A stretch of 38,934 bases of DNA from Oceanospirillales bacterium (GTDB taxonomy: Bacteria > Pseudomonadota > Gammaproteobacteria > Xanthomonadales > SZUA-38): the NCBI GenBank assembly GCA_003233095.1, contig QIKT01000197.1, forward strand, positions 1-38,934, in the 5' to 3' direction. The notes below the pieces were generated by a model. That model had not been told where the DNA came from. It saw only the letters and a list, made by a program, of their open reading frames with translations, and searched no databases. Shown here piece after piece: positions 1 through 11,710 of the stretch; the stretch's first letter is position 1, and each line of letters starts with the position of its first letter. Made by a program: the position numbers and the translations under genes.

Positions 1-195
1 CCGGTAAAAATCCGAAGTCCTGTGGTTGTGGGTCGCAAAGCAGTGTGTGTCATAGTCGTGTCTCTGATCCTGGGAATAATCATAGTGACTATTGATCAAC
101 AGCTCGTAAACTACAATGAGGCCTTTTTTTCCCCGATGACAGGGCCAAAAGACAGGCTTGAATTCTTGCTGTTGTGGCACGGGGTCGTTTGGGAA

Positions 196-486
196 CCTCT
201 AGAAACCTACTGCGCGGTCCGATTGAGGCGTTGCGCGGTGCTCGGAATCCTCATGTACTGCCAAGTACACTGCGGTTCCTGTGCTCCGTGCGCCTTGTAC
301 TCGAACCGCTCGCTACGGTTTCTAGGGAGCCTCTGAACAAGTCTGGACGAGTTGGATTGAGATGCGAAATTCGTCCGATCAAGGCGCATGAGCTGAGTCA
401 TAGTGGTGCTATGGCTTAGCTCATGCAACGCCGAGCGGGCGTATTTCACGCTCAAGACAGCCGTTCACGACTTGTTCAGAGGCTCC
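196..486. repeat. MITE-like composite inverted-repeat element (non-coding)
   Basis: Perfect 18-bp terminal inverted repeats GGAGCCTCTGAACAAGTC (326-343) / GACTTGTTCAGAGGCTCC (469-486). Internal near-palindrome GCATGAGCTGAGTCATAG/CTATGGCTTAGCTCATGC (386-403/409-426). Adjacent inverted pair CTAGAAACC (199-207)/GGTTTCTAG (317-325). No convincing protein. Confidence 0.6.
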
Positions 487-513
487 TTAGTGGTTCCCGT
501 TTGTATGGCTATG

Positions 514-684
514 TCATACCGTGGACTGGGTGCGTTGCTTGCCGATCACAGTCCACAACAGGATGTACGCCATCAGGCCGATGGGCCCGACCACCAGACA
601 GAGGCTGAGGATGGGCAGCAAGGCTCCCTTGTGTGAGCGGGAGTGATGATGCCGGGTTTGAATGGGTTCTGGAGGCGCAGCCAT
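514..684 (-). CDS. small single-pass membrane protein (hypothetical)
   Basis: Internal Met of the 514..801 ORF gives MAAPPEPIQTRHHHSRSHKGALLPILSLCLVVGPIGLMAYILLWTVIGKQRTQSTV, with one strong hydrophobic helix. No family recognised with certainty. Confidence 0.4.
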   Translation of the reverse strand: MAAPPEPIQTRHHHSRSHKGALLPILSLCLVVGPIGLMAYILLWTVIGKQRTQSTV

Positions 685-762
685 GCCGTTGACCGCGTCC
701 CGTTGTAAGCATGCTCCGATCTGTCTCAGGGAAAATGAATCCAGTCTGGAGTTCCAAAGCGT

Positions 763-1278
763 ATGAGCATGCCAACGCCTCAATCTGGCTCGATTGAACA
801 ACTCTGGTCGCGATTTTTAAATGCCGCTAAGGCCGATCAGTTGGACTTTAGCGACCGCCCTGACAAGCCCGTTGATGCGGTGCGTTTTGGTGACAATGAG
901 GTCGACGTCAACGAATGCCTGCATTGGGTGGTGATTGGTCAGAAACGTGCGACCTCCCCTTCATTGTGGTCCATCGAGGCTGGTCTGGATCATCACCCTC
1001 AGGTGGGCGATCTGAACGTGGTGATAGACTGGCAGGGAGTGGCCTGCTGTGTCATCCAGACGCAGGCCGTTGAACGTAGACGTTTTGCCGATGTGGATGA
1101 GGCCTACGCCTGGCTGGAGGGTGAGGGCGATCGCAGCCTGGCTTACTGGCAAAGGGTTCACGAGGCGTATTACCGACGCGAACTGGCTGGCACCGGCGTG
1201 GCCTTCGATCCGAAGATGGAGTTGATTCTGGAAACCTTCAGCTGCCTGTGGGTCGATCCAGGCTATGCGAGACGCTGA
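763..1278 (+). CDS. ASCH domain-containing protein
   Basis: 171 aa; ASCH-like motifs: 'VVIGQKRATSPSLW', 'VGDLNVVIDWQGVACCVIQTQAVERRRFADVDEAYAWLEGEGDRSLAYWQRVHEAYYRRE'. Confidence 0.8.
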   Translation: MSMPTPQSGSIEQLWSRFLNAAKADQLDFSDRPDKPVDAVRFGDNEVDVNECLHWVVIGQKRATSPSLWSIEAGLDHHPQVGDLNVVIDWQGVACCVIQTQAVERRRFADVDEAYAWLEGEGDRSLAYWQRVHEAYYRRELAGTGVAFDPKMELILETFSCLWVDPGYARR

Positions 1279-1329
1279 CCTCTGATCCGCTGCTCAGACG
1301 CAGTCGAATCAGAGATCGCGTTGTTCGGT

Positions 1330-4300
1330 TCAATCCTCGAAACTGTCGCTGAAGATGATCGGTGAGAGGGCACCGCACATGGCGGGTGAACTGGCCTGGG
1401 TCACCTGAACGTCATCGAGGTAAAACCCTTCATCCTGGCTGCCAGGATCAGTCGACATAACCCAGCGTATCTGAACGGTCTGACCGGCAAACGCCGACAG
1501 GTCGGAGCTGAAACTGTTGAAGTCGCCAAGGCTACTGCCATTGAAAGCCCCCTGGGTGGTTACATAGCCGCAGGCATTGATCGGTGGATTGCCAGTCATG
1601 TTGAAGTCACCTGGGTAACCACCAGCTGGCGGAAGGTCGTTCCAGCTGTTGCCGCCATCTGTCGAAATCTCTACAACTACGCCGTCCCAGTCTGGCTCCA
1701 GATCATATCTCGCGGTGTAATCAAGTGATGGCGAGCCTGACTGGAGTTCCAACGGCGGTGTGGTGATTGTGGCACAGGTATTGGGAATGTACTGTGTTGC
1801 AGCATCGGTGGCATTGCGATAACTCAGAACCCCGGTGGCAGCGCGATTGTCAGTGACTGACCAGGGGCCTTGCAGAGTCATCAAGGACAGATTGTCAGCA
1901 CCGTCACTGAAGGTGCCTGCCATGTTGAAATTGCCCACCGGGGTCGCTTTGACGCGTAGATTGCCCGGTGTTTCGGATGCATCGGCAGCGCGAACCACGT
2001 AGTAATAGGTTTGTGAGCTGACACTGGTATCGCTGTAGCTTGTTCCGGCAAATCCGGTTTCAATTCGGTTGGCCATCGACGGGGTGAAGAACGGATCGGT
2101 ATCTCGATAGAGGTTATAGCTGACCGAACCGGCTGGGCAACTGGCGGTCGCTGCTGTCCATGAAACGGTCGTTTCGTAGTCATTACTGCTGGCATCACCG
2201 GCAATCACACTGGTCTGATCGAAATCGGGAGTCAGATTACATGCTGCCGTGGACATGGCCACCGATGCACTGCTACAGGAGGAGGCTTGTCCTTCATTGA
2301 CGTCAGATCTAACGCTACGAATCAGGTAGGAGTAGGTGAAACCCCCAATGACATTGGTATCGGTCAGCGATTCAGTTGTTGTGGTGCCAATCAGGCGAAA
2401 TTCTGTGGCAGACGCCGTGCAGTCGCCGTCTGCCCGGTACACATTGAAGGTACTGATCCCGCCGCGCACAGGAGAGGCAAAAGCAACATCAATTCCAGTG
2501 ATGCCCTGATCTGTTGCCGTCACCGAAGTCGGTGCCGAAATCGTTGCAGGTTCTGCGCTGCCTGTGCTGACCAGCGCATAACCCTGGGAGTCCGAGAAGT
2601 TCTGACCATCTCCGGGAATGGAGCTGCCGTCGACGCTGATCTCATAGGTGCCGGCCAGTGGCGCAGGCAGAATCACCTGTTCGACATTGTTGACCGAGTC
2701 GGCGGTGCCGCCCGTTGACGAAGCGCCTGCTGTGACCACATTGCCCAGCCAAGTCGTATTGGTACCGATATGCCGAACTGTCAGGTCCAGGTTGTTGACC
2801 AGATTGCTCGCAGCCGAAGGGAATGATGGTGGATCGTTCCAGACCAGCGTGACCCGCAGTTCTTCACCGGCGTCGACTGCAGCCTGATAGGTGTCTGACT
2901 CGCCTGTCGCGAGTCCGCCACTGTGAGGCACATCCCAGACGCGTGTATAGCGACTGTCGCCGTCAAAGTAGAGGTTGTTGTCCAGGAATACTCGGCCCCA
3001 GCCGAAGGTCTGACTGGGGACGGCAAAAGACGCGGGAATGGCCGTGCCATTGAGCAGCATCGCTTTCATCAGCGCGCCAGATGGTTGCCGTGTATCGGCT
3101 GGGTTGGCGCTGCCTAGCGGATAGAAACCATCGGTAAAATACTGACGCATCAATGCCGCAGCACCTGCGACTGTTGGTGCTGACATCGACGTGCCACTCT
3201 TGGAACTGGTCTGAGCTGTTTCGACGGTGGCGCTATTGTTGGTATCGCCACGTGCCGAGATGATTGACGAGCCGGGGGCCTGAATATCGGGCTTCAGACG
3301 ACCGTCATCGGTGGGGCCTCTGCTGGAGAATCCGGCAGCAGACAAGCTGTTGCCATGCCCCAACGCACCGACGGTCAGAGCGTTCTTGGCCGTACCTGGA
3401 GCGCCAATGGTATTGCCCCCCGAACCGCTGTTGCCAGCGGAGAACAGCACCAGATGATCTTCGAACTGCCAGGTGAATTGATCAAGCGAAGCCGAGTCGG
3501 CGTTGTAGGCACCGCCTGTTACAGCGCCCCAGCTGTTGGTATGAATGTAGGCACCGCCATTGCGAGCCTGTTCCAGACTCTGGCCCAGATTGGCTATCGA
3601 CAGGCAGCCTGAGGTGTCATTGCCGATATCCTGGAACAGGATCTGGGCATTGGGTGCCATGCCGTCATTATTGTCATAGCCTGGATCGGTCGGTGTAGAC
3701 CGGGTGAGTGTGTCACCGGCAACTGTGCCACTGACGTGTGTACCGTGGAAGCCGTTTGCACTTGTCGTACACACTGCATTGTTGTCGTATGCCGTCGCGC
3801 CTGGTTGAACCCAGTAGGCGACGATCTTTCGATCTGGAAAGGTGGCTGCGATGGATGGTGGCAGTGGCTCCTCGCTGTCGGTCAATTCAACCAGTGGGCC
3901 GCTACCTTGGTCATAGCCCACGAACCAGTCCTCGTTGCGGTCCAGGCCTGAGTCCATCACCGCAACAATCTGGCCGCTACCGATCAGACCCTGATCCCAG
4001 ATGGGCGTATTGGTCGGCGCGCCGGTACTTGCCGCGTTGCGCTGAATGGGCTCGACAGAATCGCTGTTGTTGATGGTTACAGGGATATAGGGCGACAGAA
4101 ATGACACGGCGTTGATGGCAGTGGCCTGCTCGATCAGAGCCGTTGCATTTGTGCGACTGATCCAGAGCTGAATGACGGGTGCATTGGCATAGTTCGAGGC
4201 GTTGATCAGGATGGCCTGAGGCGCTATTTTGCGCAGGGCCAGTGTCAGTGACTGTGTCGTCTCGCCAGGGTAGCCGTTGATTTCGATGCCCAGACCGTTT

Positions 4301-4791
4301 TGTCTGACCTGGTCTTCGCCGGATAGCCGAAATGGCATGACCTGCGCATCCAGATCGAGCAGTGCAGAGGACAGCTTCCACTCCGGTTGAACAGGCCCTG
4401 CAAACCGAATGGCAAGGCTCGAATCGTTGCCAAGAACGGTCAACTGATCCTTGCTGGCTCGTACCAGATAGGCCTGCTTTGGCAGAAAGCCCAGAATCTC
4501 GACGTTCTGATCAATCAACGCCTTGCGATAGTCGGCGGCCAGACCGTCAAACTGAATCACATGGACGTCCGATCCAGTGCTGGATTGGAGCTCGAATTGA
4601 CTGACAGCCAGTCGTTCTTGTGTGGGATCAATGGCTCCGGTACTGAACATCAGCATGGTGGGATCGCTGACCGTTCTGATCGTATCGGGGGTCAACTGTT
4701 GAGCATTGACTGGTTCCAAATTGGCGCTGACAAGTGATGGCATGGCCATCATGCTGATCAGGATGATAGGCAGGCTGGATCTGAAATGCAT
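1330..4791 (-). CDS. secreted S8 (subtilisin-like) serine protease with fibronectin-III-like C-terminal regions
   Basis: N-terminal signal peptide. Catalytic motifs 'VAVMDSGLDRNED' (Asp), 'NGFHGTHVSGTVAGD' (His), 'SGTSMSAPTVAGAAAL' (Ser). C-terminus ends 'IIFSDSFED'. Confidence 0.92.
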   Translation of the reverse strand: MHFRSSLPIILISMMAMPSLVSANLEPVNAQQLTPDTIRTVSDPTMLMFSTGAIDPTQERLAVSQFELQSSTGSDVHVIQFDGLAADYRKALIDQNVEILGFLPKQAYLVRASKDQLTVLGNDSSLAIRFAGPVQPEWKLSSALLDLDAQVMPFRLSGEDQVRQNGLGIEINGYPGETTQSLTLALRKIAPQAILINASNYANAPVIQLWISRTNATALIEQATAINAVSFLSPYIPVTINNSDSVEPIQRNAASTGAPTNTPIWDQGLIGSGQIVAVMDSGLDRNEDWFVGYDQGSGPLVELTDSEEPLPPSIAATFPDRKIVAYWVQPGATAYDNNAVCTTSANGFHGTHVSGTVAGDTLTRSTPTDPGYDNNDGMAPNAQILFQDIGNDTSGCLSIANLGQSLEQARNGGAYIHTNSWGAVTGGAYNADSASLDQFTWQFEDHLVLFSAGNSGSGGNTIGAPGTAKNALTVGALGHGNSLSAAGFSSRGPTDDGRLKPDIQAPGSSIISARGDTNNSATVETAQTSSKSGTSMSAPTVAGAAALMRQYFTDGFYPLGSANPADTRQPSGALMKAMLLNGTAIPASFAVPSQTFGWGRVFLDNNLYFDGDSRYTRVWDVPHSGGLATGESDTYQAAVDAGEELRVTLVWNDPPSFPSAASNLVNNLDLTVRHIGTNTTWLGNVVTAGASSTGGTADSVNNVEQVILPAPLAGTYEISVDGSSIPGDGQNFSDSQGYALVSTGSAEPATISAPTSVTATDQGITGIDVAFASPVRGGISTFNVYRADGDCTASATEFRLIGTTTTESLTDTNVIGGFTYSYLIRSVRSDVNEGQASSCSSASVAMSTAACNLTPDFDQTSVIAGDASSNDYETTVSWTAATASCPAGSVSYNLYRDTDPFFTPSMANRIETGFAGTSYSDTSVSSQTYYYVVRAADASETPGNLRVKATPVGNFNMAGTFSDGADNLSLMTLQGPWSVTDNRAATGVLSYRNATDAATQYIPNTCATITTPPLELQSGSPSLDYTARYDLEPDWDGVVVEISTDGGNSWNDLPPAGGYPGDFNMTGNPPINACGYVTTQGAFNGSSLGDFNSFSSDLSAFAGQTVQIRWVMSTDPGSQDEGFYLDDVQVTQASSPAMCGALSPIIFSDSFED

Positions 4792-4897
4792 GTAAAAACC
4801 TCGGATAATGAGATGGTCAAACCACGTTCCCAGCCACGGAGCATAGTGCAGGTGGTTACGCTGTCAAAATGACTCGCGCACAGCACTGTTGTCACTC

Positions 4898-5874
4898 TCA
4901 GCCCAGGTCGAGACGCTGCAAATCGGGGGCTGGATGGGCTATTTGCCAGATCTGCTCAAACTCGCGTATGCGCTGCCTGACTTCCTGGCGCTGATTGATT
5001 CGAAACGATGCGTCATAGCGATCGCTGAAGTTTCTGAAAATCTCGGTGTGATCATCAATCAGTACCCAGGCTCGCGTATCGCTCTGATGTTCAGGCGAGG
5101 GCATACGACAAAGGATGACACTCTGAAGACGTCGGGCAAGCTGGATCAGCCGATGGCCATTCATCACGGCCTGTTTCGAGTCATGAATAAGGATTCGAAT
5201 GTCGGGTCGAGTGGCGGTTGTTGCGACCCGACGAATCGCACTGACAACGTCATCGGTGTTCATGGCCAACGGGTCGAGGTCTTGAGTCTTGATCAGGATT
5301 CGCCGGTGGGCGTTGTTAAGACATTCGATCAGACCATCACGGTACTCGGACAAACTGCGAGCCTCGTAGATGCCAGAACGAGAGCCCTCGGGAATCGACT
5401 CCGGAAATTCCATTCGTGCCGGGTGCAGGGACGACTGTATTTGATCACTGACGTCCAGTCGCATCCATCGATGCGGGATGCCCACGTCGTCAAACAGCTC
5501 CCCTTCAGGCACGAATCCCTGCTTTGCGTAAAACGGCAATGCATAGTCTTGAGCGGCAAGCCGAAGCGGGGTCATGCGGCGTACGATAGCCTGTTCGATA
5601 CAGCTTCGCAGCAATGCGGCACCGACTCCCCTGCCGCGCCATCTTGATGATACCGCCATGCGTCCGATTCGCCCGTCAGTGGTCAGGCGAGCGGTTCCGA
5701 TGGGTCTGCTCTTGTGATCTCGAGCAAGGAAGTGTGTGGCCGTCTCATCGTCCTGATCCCACTCTTCATGCTCAGGCACCTGCTGTTCAATGATGAATAC
5801 CTTGGTTCGAACCAGTTTGATATCGATTCGATCGTGGGCCCAGGATGCCGGTTCGATGTAGTAATCAGAGATCG

Positions 5875-5878
<4 letters not shown>
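4898..5878 (-). CDS. GNAT family N-acetyltransferase with C-terminal PLD-like/DUF7931-like domain
   Basis: GNAT motif 'GRMAVSSRWRGRGVGAALLRSCIEQA' and 'ALPFYAKQGFVPEGELFDDVGIPHRWM'. The ~150 aa C-terminal extension 'RRILIKTQDLDPLAMNTDD...ILIHDSKQAVMNGHRLIQLARRL' resembles PLD-like folds. Confidence 0.8.
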
Positions 5879-8407
<2,529 letters not shown>

Positions 8408-8479
8408 CTAATCACAGCGGCTCATAATACAATGCTTCACTTCAAGTTGCCTGTTTTATCTGATCAAGGGAAATCACCA

Positions 8480-9859
8480 ATGACCGACTATCGCATCGAA
8501 CGAGACAGTATGGGTGAACTGAATGTGCCTGCAGACGCACTATATGCCGCACAGACACAGCGCGCCATACAGAATTTTCCCATCAGTGGCTTGAGGATTC
8601 CGCGTCAGATGATTCGAGCGCTGGGTCTGATCAAGGGAGCGGCTGCGGTCGTTCACCGTGATCTGGGCATGCTCGATGAAGAGATGATGATGGCGATTCA
8701 TAATGCCGCCCGTCAGGTGGAGAAAGGGGAGCATGATGATCAATTTCCAATTGACATCTTCCAGACCGGATCAGGCACCAGCTCGAACATGAATGCCAAT
8801 GAGGTCATCGCCACGCTGGCCCGTCGACAGGTTGACAGTGTCCATCCCAATGATCACGTCAACATGGGCCAGAGCAGCAATGATGTGATTCCTACTGCGA
8901 TCCACGTCAGTGGTTGTCTTGCAGTCCGCGAACAGCTGATTCCAGCCTTGGAGCATCTGGCATCGGTCTGTGAACGTCGCGCAGAAGAATTGGGTCAGGA
9001 ACCAAAGACCGGGCGAACCCATCTGATGGATGCCATGCCGGTGACCTTTGGTCAGGAACTGGCCTGTTGGGCGGCTCAGATTCGAAGTGGTATCGATCGC
9101 GTTGAATCGTCCTATCTGCGTCTCTCCAGGCTTCCTCAAGGTGGCACGGCGGTGGGTACCGGAATTAATGCGCATCCTGAACTCGGTGTGCGGATGGCCA
9201 GACAGTTGTCAGAGATGACCGGCATTGATTTCTCATCCAACGATAATCTCTTCGAAAGCATCAGTTCGATGGATGCGGCTGTCGAAATGTCGGGTCAATT
9301 GAAAACGCTGGCCTGCAGCATGATGAAAATTGCCAATGATTTGCGTCTGATGAACAGCGGCCCGTTGGCCGGCATCGGTGAAATTGCATTGCCTGCACTT
9401 CAGCCAGGCAGCAGCATCATGCCTGGCAAGATCAATCCGGTGATTCCCGAGGCAGTTTGCATGGTCTGCGCGCAAGTGATCGGCAATGATTCGGCGATTA
9501 CAGTCGGCGGTCAGTCAGGGTTGTTCCAGCTCAATGTGATGTTGCCGATGATTGGTTACAATCTGGTGCAAAGTATTGAAATATCAGCAAATGCTGCTCG
9601 TGCTCTGGCGGATAGTGCGATCGAGGGTTTCACCGTTAATCGTGATTCGGTGGCTGACGCGCTGGCCCGCAACCCGATTCTGGTCACTGCGTTGAATGCC
9701 GTTATCGGATACGACCTGGGTGCGGCCACCGCCAAAAAAGCGTACAAGGAAGGTCGGCCGATCAAGGAAGTAGCTCTGGAAATGACCGATCTGGATGAAG
9801 CCCAGCTCGATAAATTGCTGGATCCACTGACGCTGACCCGCGGGGGAATTCACAAATAA
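8480..9859 (+). CDS. fumC: class II fumarate hydratase
   Basis: Internal Met of the 8372 ORF: 'MTDYRIERDSMGELNVPADALYAAQTQRAIQNFPIS'. Also 'TGSGTSSNMNANEVIA' and lyase signature 'GSSIMPGKINPVIPEA'. Confidence 0.95.
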   Translation: MTDYRIERDSMGELNVPADALYAAQTQRAIQNFPISGLRIPRQMIRALGLIKGAAAVVHRDLGMLDEEMMMAIHNAARQVEKGEHDDQFPIDIFQTGSGTSSNMNANEVIATLARRQVDSVHPNDHVNMGQSSNDVIPTAIHVSGCLAVREQLIPALEHLASVCERRAEELGQEPKTGRTHLMDAMPVTFGQELACWAAQIRSGIDRVESSYLRLSRLPQGGTAVGTGINAHPELGVRMARQLSEMTGIDFSSNDNLFESISSMDAAVEMSGQLKTLACSMMKIANDLRLMNSGPLAGIGEIALPALQPGSSIMPGKINPVIPEAVCMVCAQVIGNDSAITVGGQSGLFQLNVMLPMIGYNLVQSIEISANAARALADSAIEGFTVNRDSVADALARNPILVTALNAVIGYDLGAATAKKAYKEGRPIKEVALEMTDLDEAQLDKLLDPLTLTRGGIHK

Positions 9860-9870
9860 ATGTGACGGTT

Positions 9871-9903
9871 GTGGGGTTGGGGGTGACAACCTCCACTTTT
9901 TTT
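9871..9903 (+). terminator. Rho-independent terminator downstream of fumC
   Basis: GTGGGGTTG...CAACCTCCAC stem followed by a T7 tract, 12 nt after the fumC stop codon. Confidence 0.75.
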
Positions 9904-9942
9904 CGTAGATTAGCGGGCTGACTCTCACAAACGGACGTTAAT

Positions 9943-11343
9943 GTGATCAAATACTCATGGTTGGGGCTGTTGTTGGCGATATTTTGCACATCGCTGCACG
10001 CTCTGGAAATTGTTGAGACTGTTCGTATGGACCCTCAGGATGTCAACACTGGTGTGGTCAACCAGGACATCCAGGCCCTGGCTCGTCGCGCCATTGATGA
10101 GAATTTGCAACTGACCCTGACCGCACCCGAATTCTGGAAAGACAAAGTCATTGCTCAGCTAGAAGAGGGCAGCGGTGATGACACCCTGAATTTCAAATAC
10201 CGCAAAACAGTGATTGAAAACGTCATCATCCGCCTGATTAGCACTGAAGTGGCGGCTAAACCGGCTGCTCCGGCACCTGTCGCCGTAACACCTCGCGTTC
10301 AGACTGACAATACCGAAACGACTGAACTGGCTGATGCAGCCGTCGAAGCAATGATCTCCGAGTCGACTTCCAGGGCCGAAGATGACGCCCGTCAGGTCGC
10401 CCGCGAAGCCGCAGAGAAAGCCGCCAGTGAAATGAGCATGAGTCAGGAAAAACTGGACATGGTGGTCGCTCCAGTGACTGCGGTGCCCTTGTCAAAGCCT
10501 GAGCCTGTCATGCAAGAACCCGTCGCTGAGAAGGACAATGCTTCTGTCGTGCAGACGACAGCGGCTGAAGTCGCTGTCAGTGTTCCTCAGGAGGCTACCA
10601 CCGATACGACTCCGCCTGTGACGCCAGAATCTGTCATCGCACAGGCTGCTCCAGCTGAGGAACCTGCGATTGTCGCCGAGACTGACAACGCCTCACGCGT
10701 CGTGCTGGATACTGATCAGGATCACGTGACCACTCCAGCTACGCTTGGCGTGGCCGACCAGGCCGCCGCTAGGACAAGTCTGGAACGACGCCTGAACAAT
10801 GGCCGCAGCATTGACCGTGATATCGCGGTTGACGAGATCCGTCAGGGTGATGTGCTGTTTGTCACAGACGGCGTCATGGCACTGGTTCGACGCGGAGGGG
10901 CACGTCAGCGCGTTTATTGGGTCAACGGCTCAGTTGACCTGGAGTCGGACGCATTGAATCGGGAGCAGGCAGGCAAGTATTCGGTTTTGTCGACGCTGAA
11001 CATTGCTGGTGAAGATGCTGAGGGGGCGACCGTCACCGAGGTGATCGCGGACGAACCTGAAGAGGTTATTGTCGAGGTGGAAGTGGCCGTTCCAGCCAAT
11101 CAAACTGAGCGCGCCCGAATGGAAGCCTTGTATAACGATGGCAAAATAATCGACGAAGGGCTATCTATCGCCGGACTGCTGCCTGATGACACCCTCTATG
11201 TTGGTAACGGCGAGATCATGGTCTTTCGTCAGGGGCGACTGCGAGCTCGGAAATTCTGGCTGGAAGAGCCGATTGATCTGGAACTCGAAGAGTTGTACAA
11301 CATCGGCACTCGCAAGTATCTCGTCAAGCGTCTCATTCGTTGA
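9943..11343 (+). CDS. secreted protein of unknown function with a C-terminal duplicated ~70-aa domain
   Basis: GTG start, signal peptide 'MIKYSWLGLLLAIFCTSLHA'. Long Ala/Pro/Glu/Val/Thr-rich linker, then two related modules (LNNGRSIDRDIAVDEIRQGDVLFVTDGVMALVRRGG... and LYNDGKIIDEGLSIAGLLPDDTLYVGNGEIMVFRQG...). Confidence 0.75.
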   Translation: MIKYSWLGLLLAIFCTSLHALEIVETVRMDPQDVNTGVVNQDIQALARRAIDENLQLTLTAPEFWKDKVIAQLEEGSGDDTLNFKYRKTVIENVIIRLISTEVAAKPAAPAPVAVTPRVQTDNTETTELADAAVEAMISESTSRAEDDARQVAREAAEKAASEMSMSQEKLDMVVAPVTAVPLSKPEPVMQEPVAEKDNASVVQTTAAEVAVSVPQEATTDTTPPVTPESVIAQAAPAEEPAIVAETDNASRVVLDTDQDHVTTPATLGVADQAAARTSLERRLNNGRSIDRDIAVDEIRQGDVLFVTDGVMALVRRGGARQRVYWVNGSVDLESDALNREQAGKYSVLSTLNIAGEDAEGATVTEVIADEPEEVIVEVEVAVPANQTERARMEALYNDGKIIDEGLSIAGLLPDDTLYVGNGEIMVFRQGRLRARKFWLEEPIDLELEELYNIGTRKYLVKRLIR

Positions 11344-11378
11344 AGCCCCCTGGAAGCCTGTTGAATCTCTAAGGGTTC

Positions 11379-11403
11379 TATTCCCCGCCGCTTGCGGCGA
11401 ATA
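11379..11403. repeat. REP-like palindrome (imperfect)
   Basis: TATT-CCC-CGCCGC-TT-GCGGCG-AATA read directly from the sequence. Confidence 0.55.
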
Positions 11404-11435
11404 AACGCTAAGCAATGCGAAACGAGCGATTTCTT

Positions 11436-11469
11436 CTAAATACCCCGCCCCTTGGGGCGGGGTATTTAG
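11436..11469. repeat. perfect 34-nt palindrome (REP-like and/or bidirectional terminator)
   Basis: CTAAATACCCCGCCCC TT GGGGCGGGGTATTTAG: 16-bp arms with a 2-nt centre. Confidence 0.75.
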
Positions 11470-11659
11470 CGGTGTTATTCGCCTCAAAAGATCGAAAAAT
11501 CTGACTCAAATCGACTGTTCCTCGCGACGACCCGTTAAGTCCGACAGGTTGCTAGCCGATGGAGGGTGTTTCTTCATCAATGAGACTTAAGTGGATTGTG
11601 TTGCTGCACAGCAGACATTCCATGATGCTCAGACAGCTCTCGTCTGTGACTCCCCCAAC

Positions 11660-11696
11660 CTATAAAAAGGCCGACAAACTGTCGGCCTTTTTATAG
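11660..11696. terminator. bidirectional Rho-independent terminator
   Basis: CTATAAAAAGGCCGACA AAC TGTCGGCCTTTTTATAG: perfect 17-bp arms with flanking A and T tracts, between convergent genes. Confidence 0.85.
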
Positions 11697-11710
11697 TGCG
11701 CTTGAAGTCC

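Noticed and set aside
22-455. Small ORFs 22..336, 174..419, 207..455 as proteins
   Set aside because: They run across the inverted repeats of the MITE-like element and have no protein-like features.
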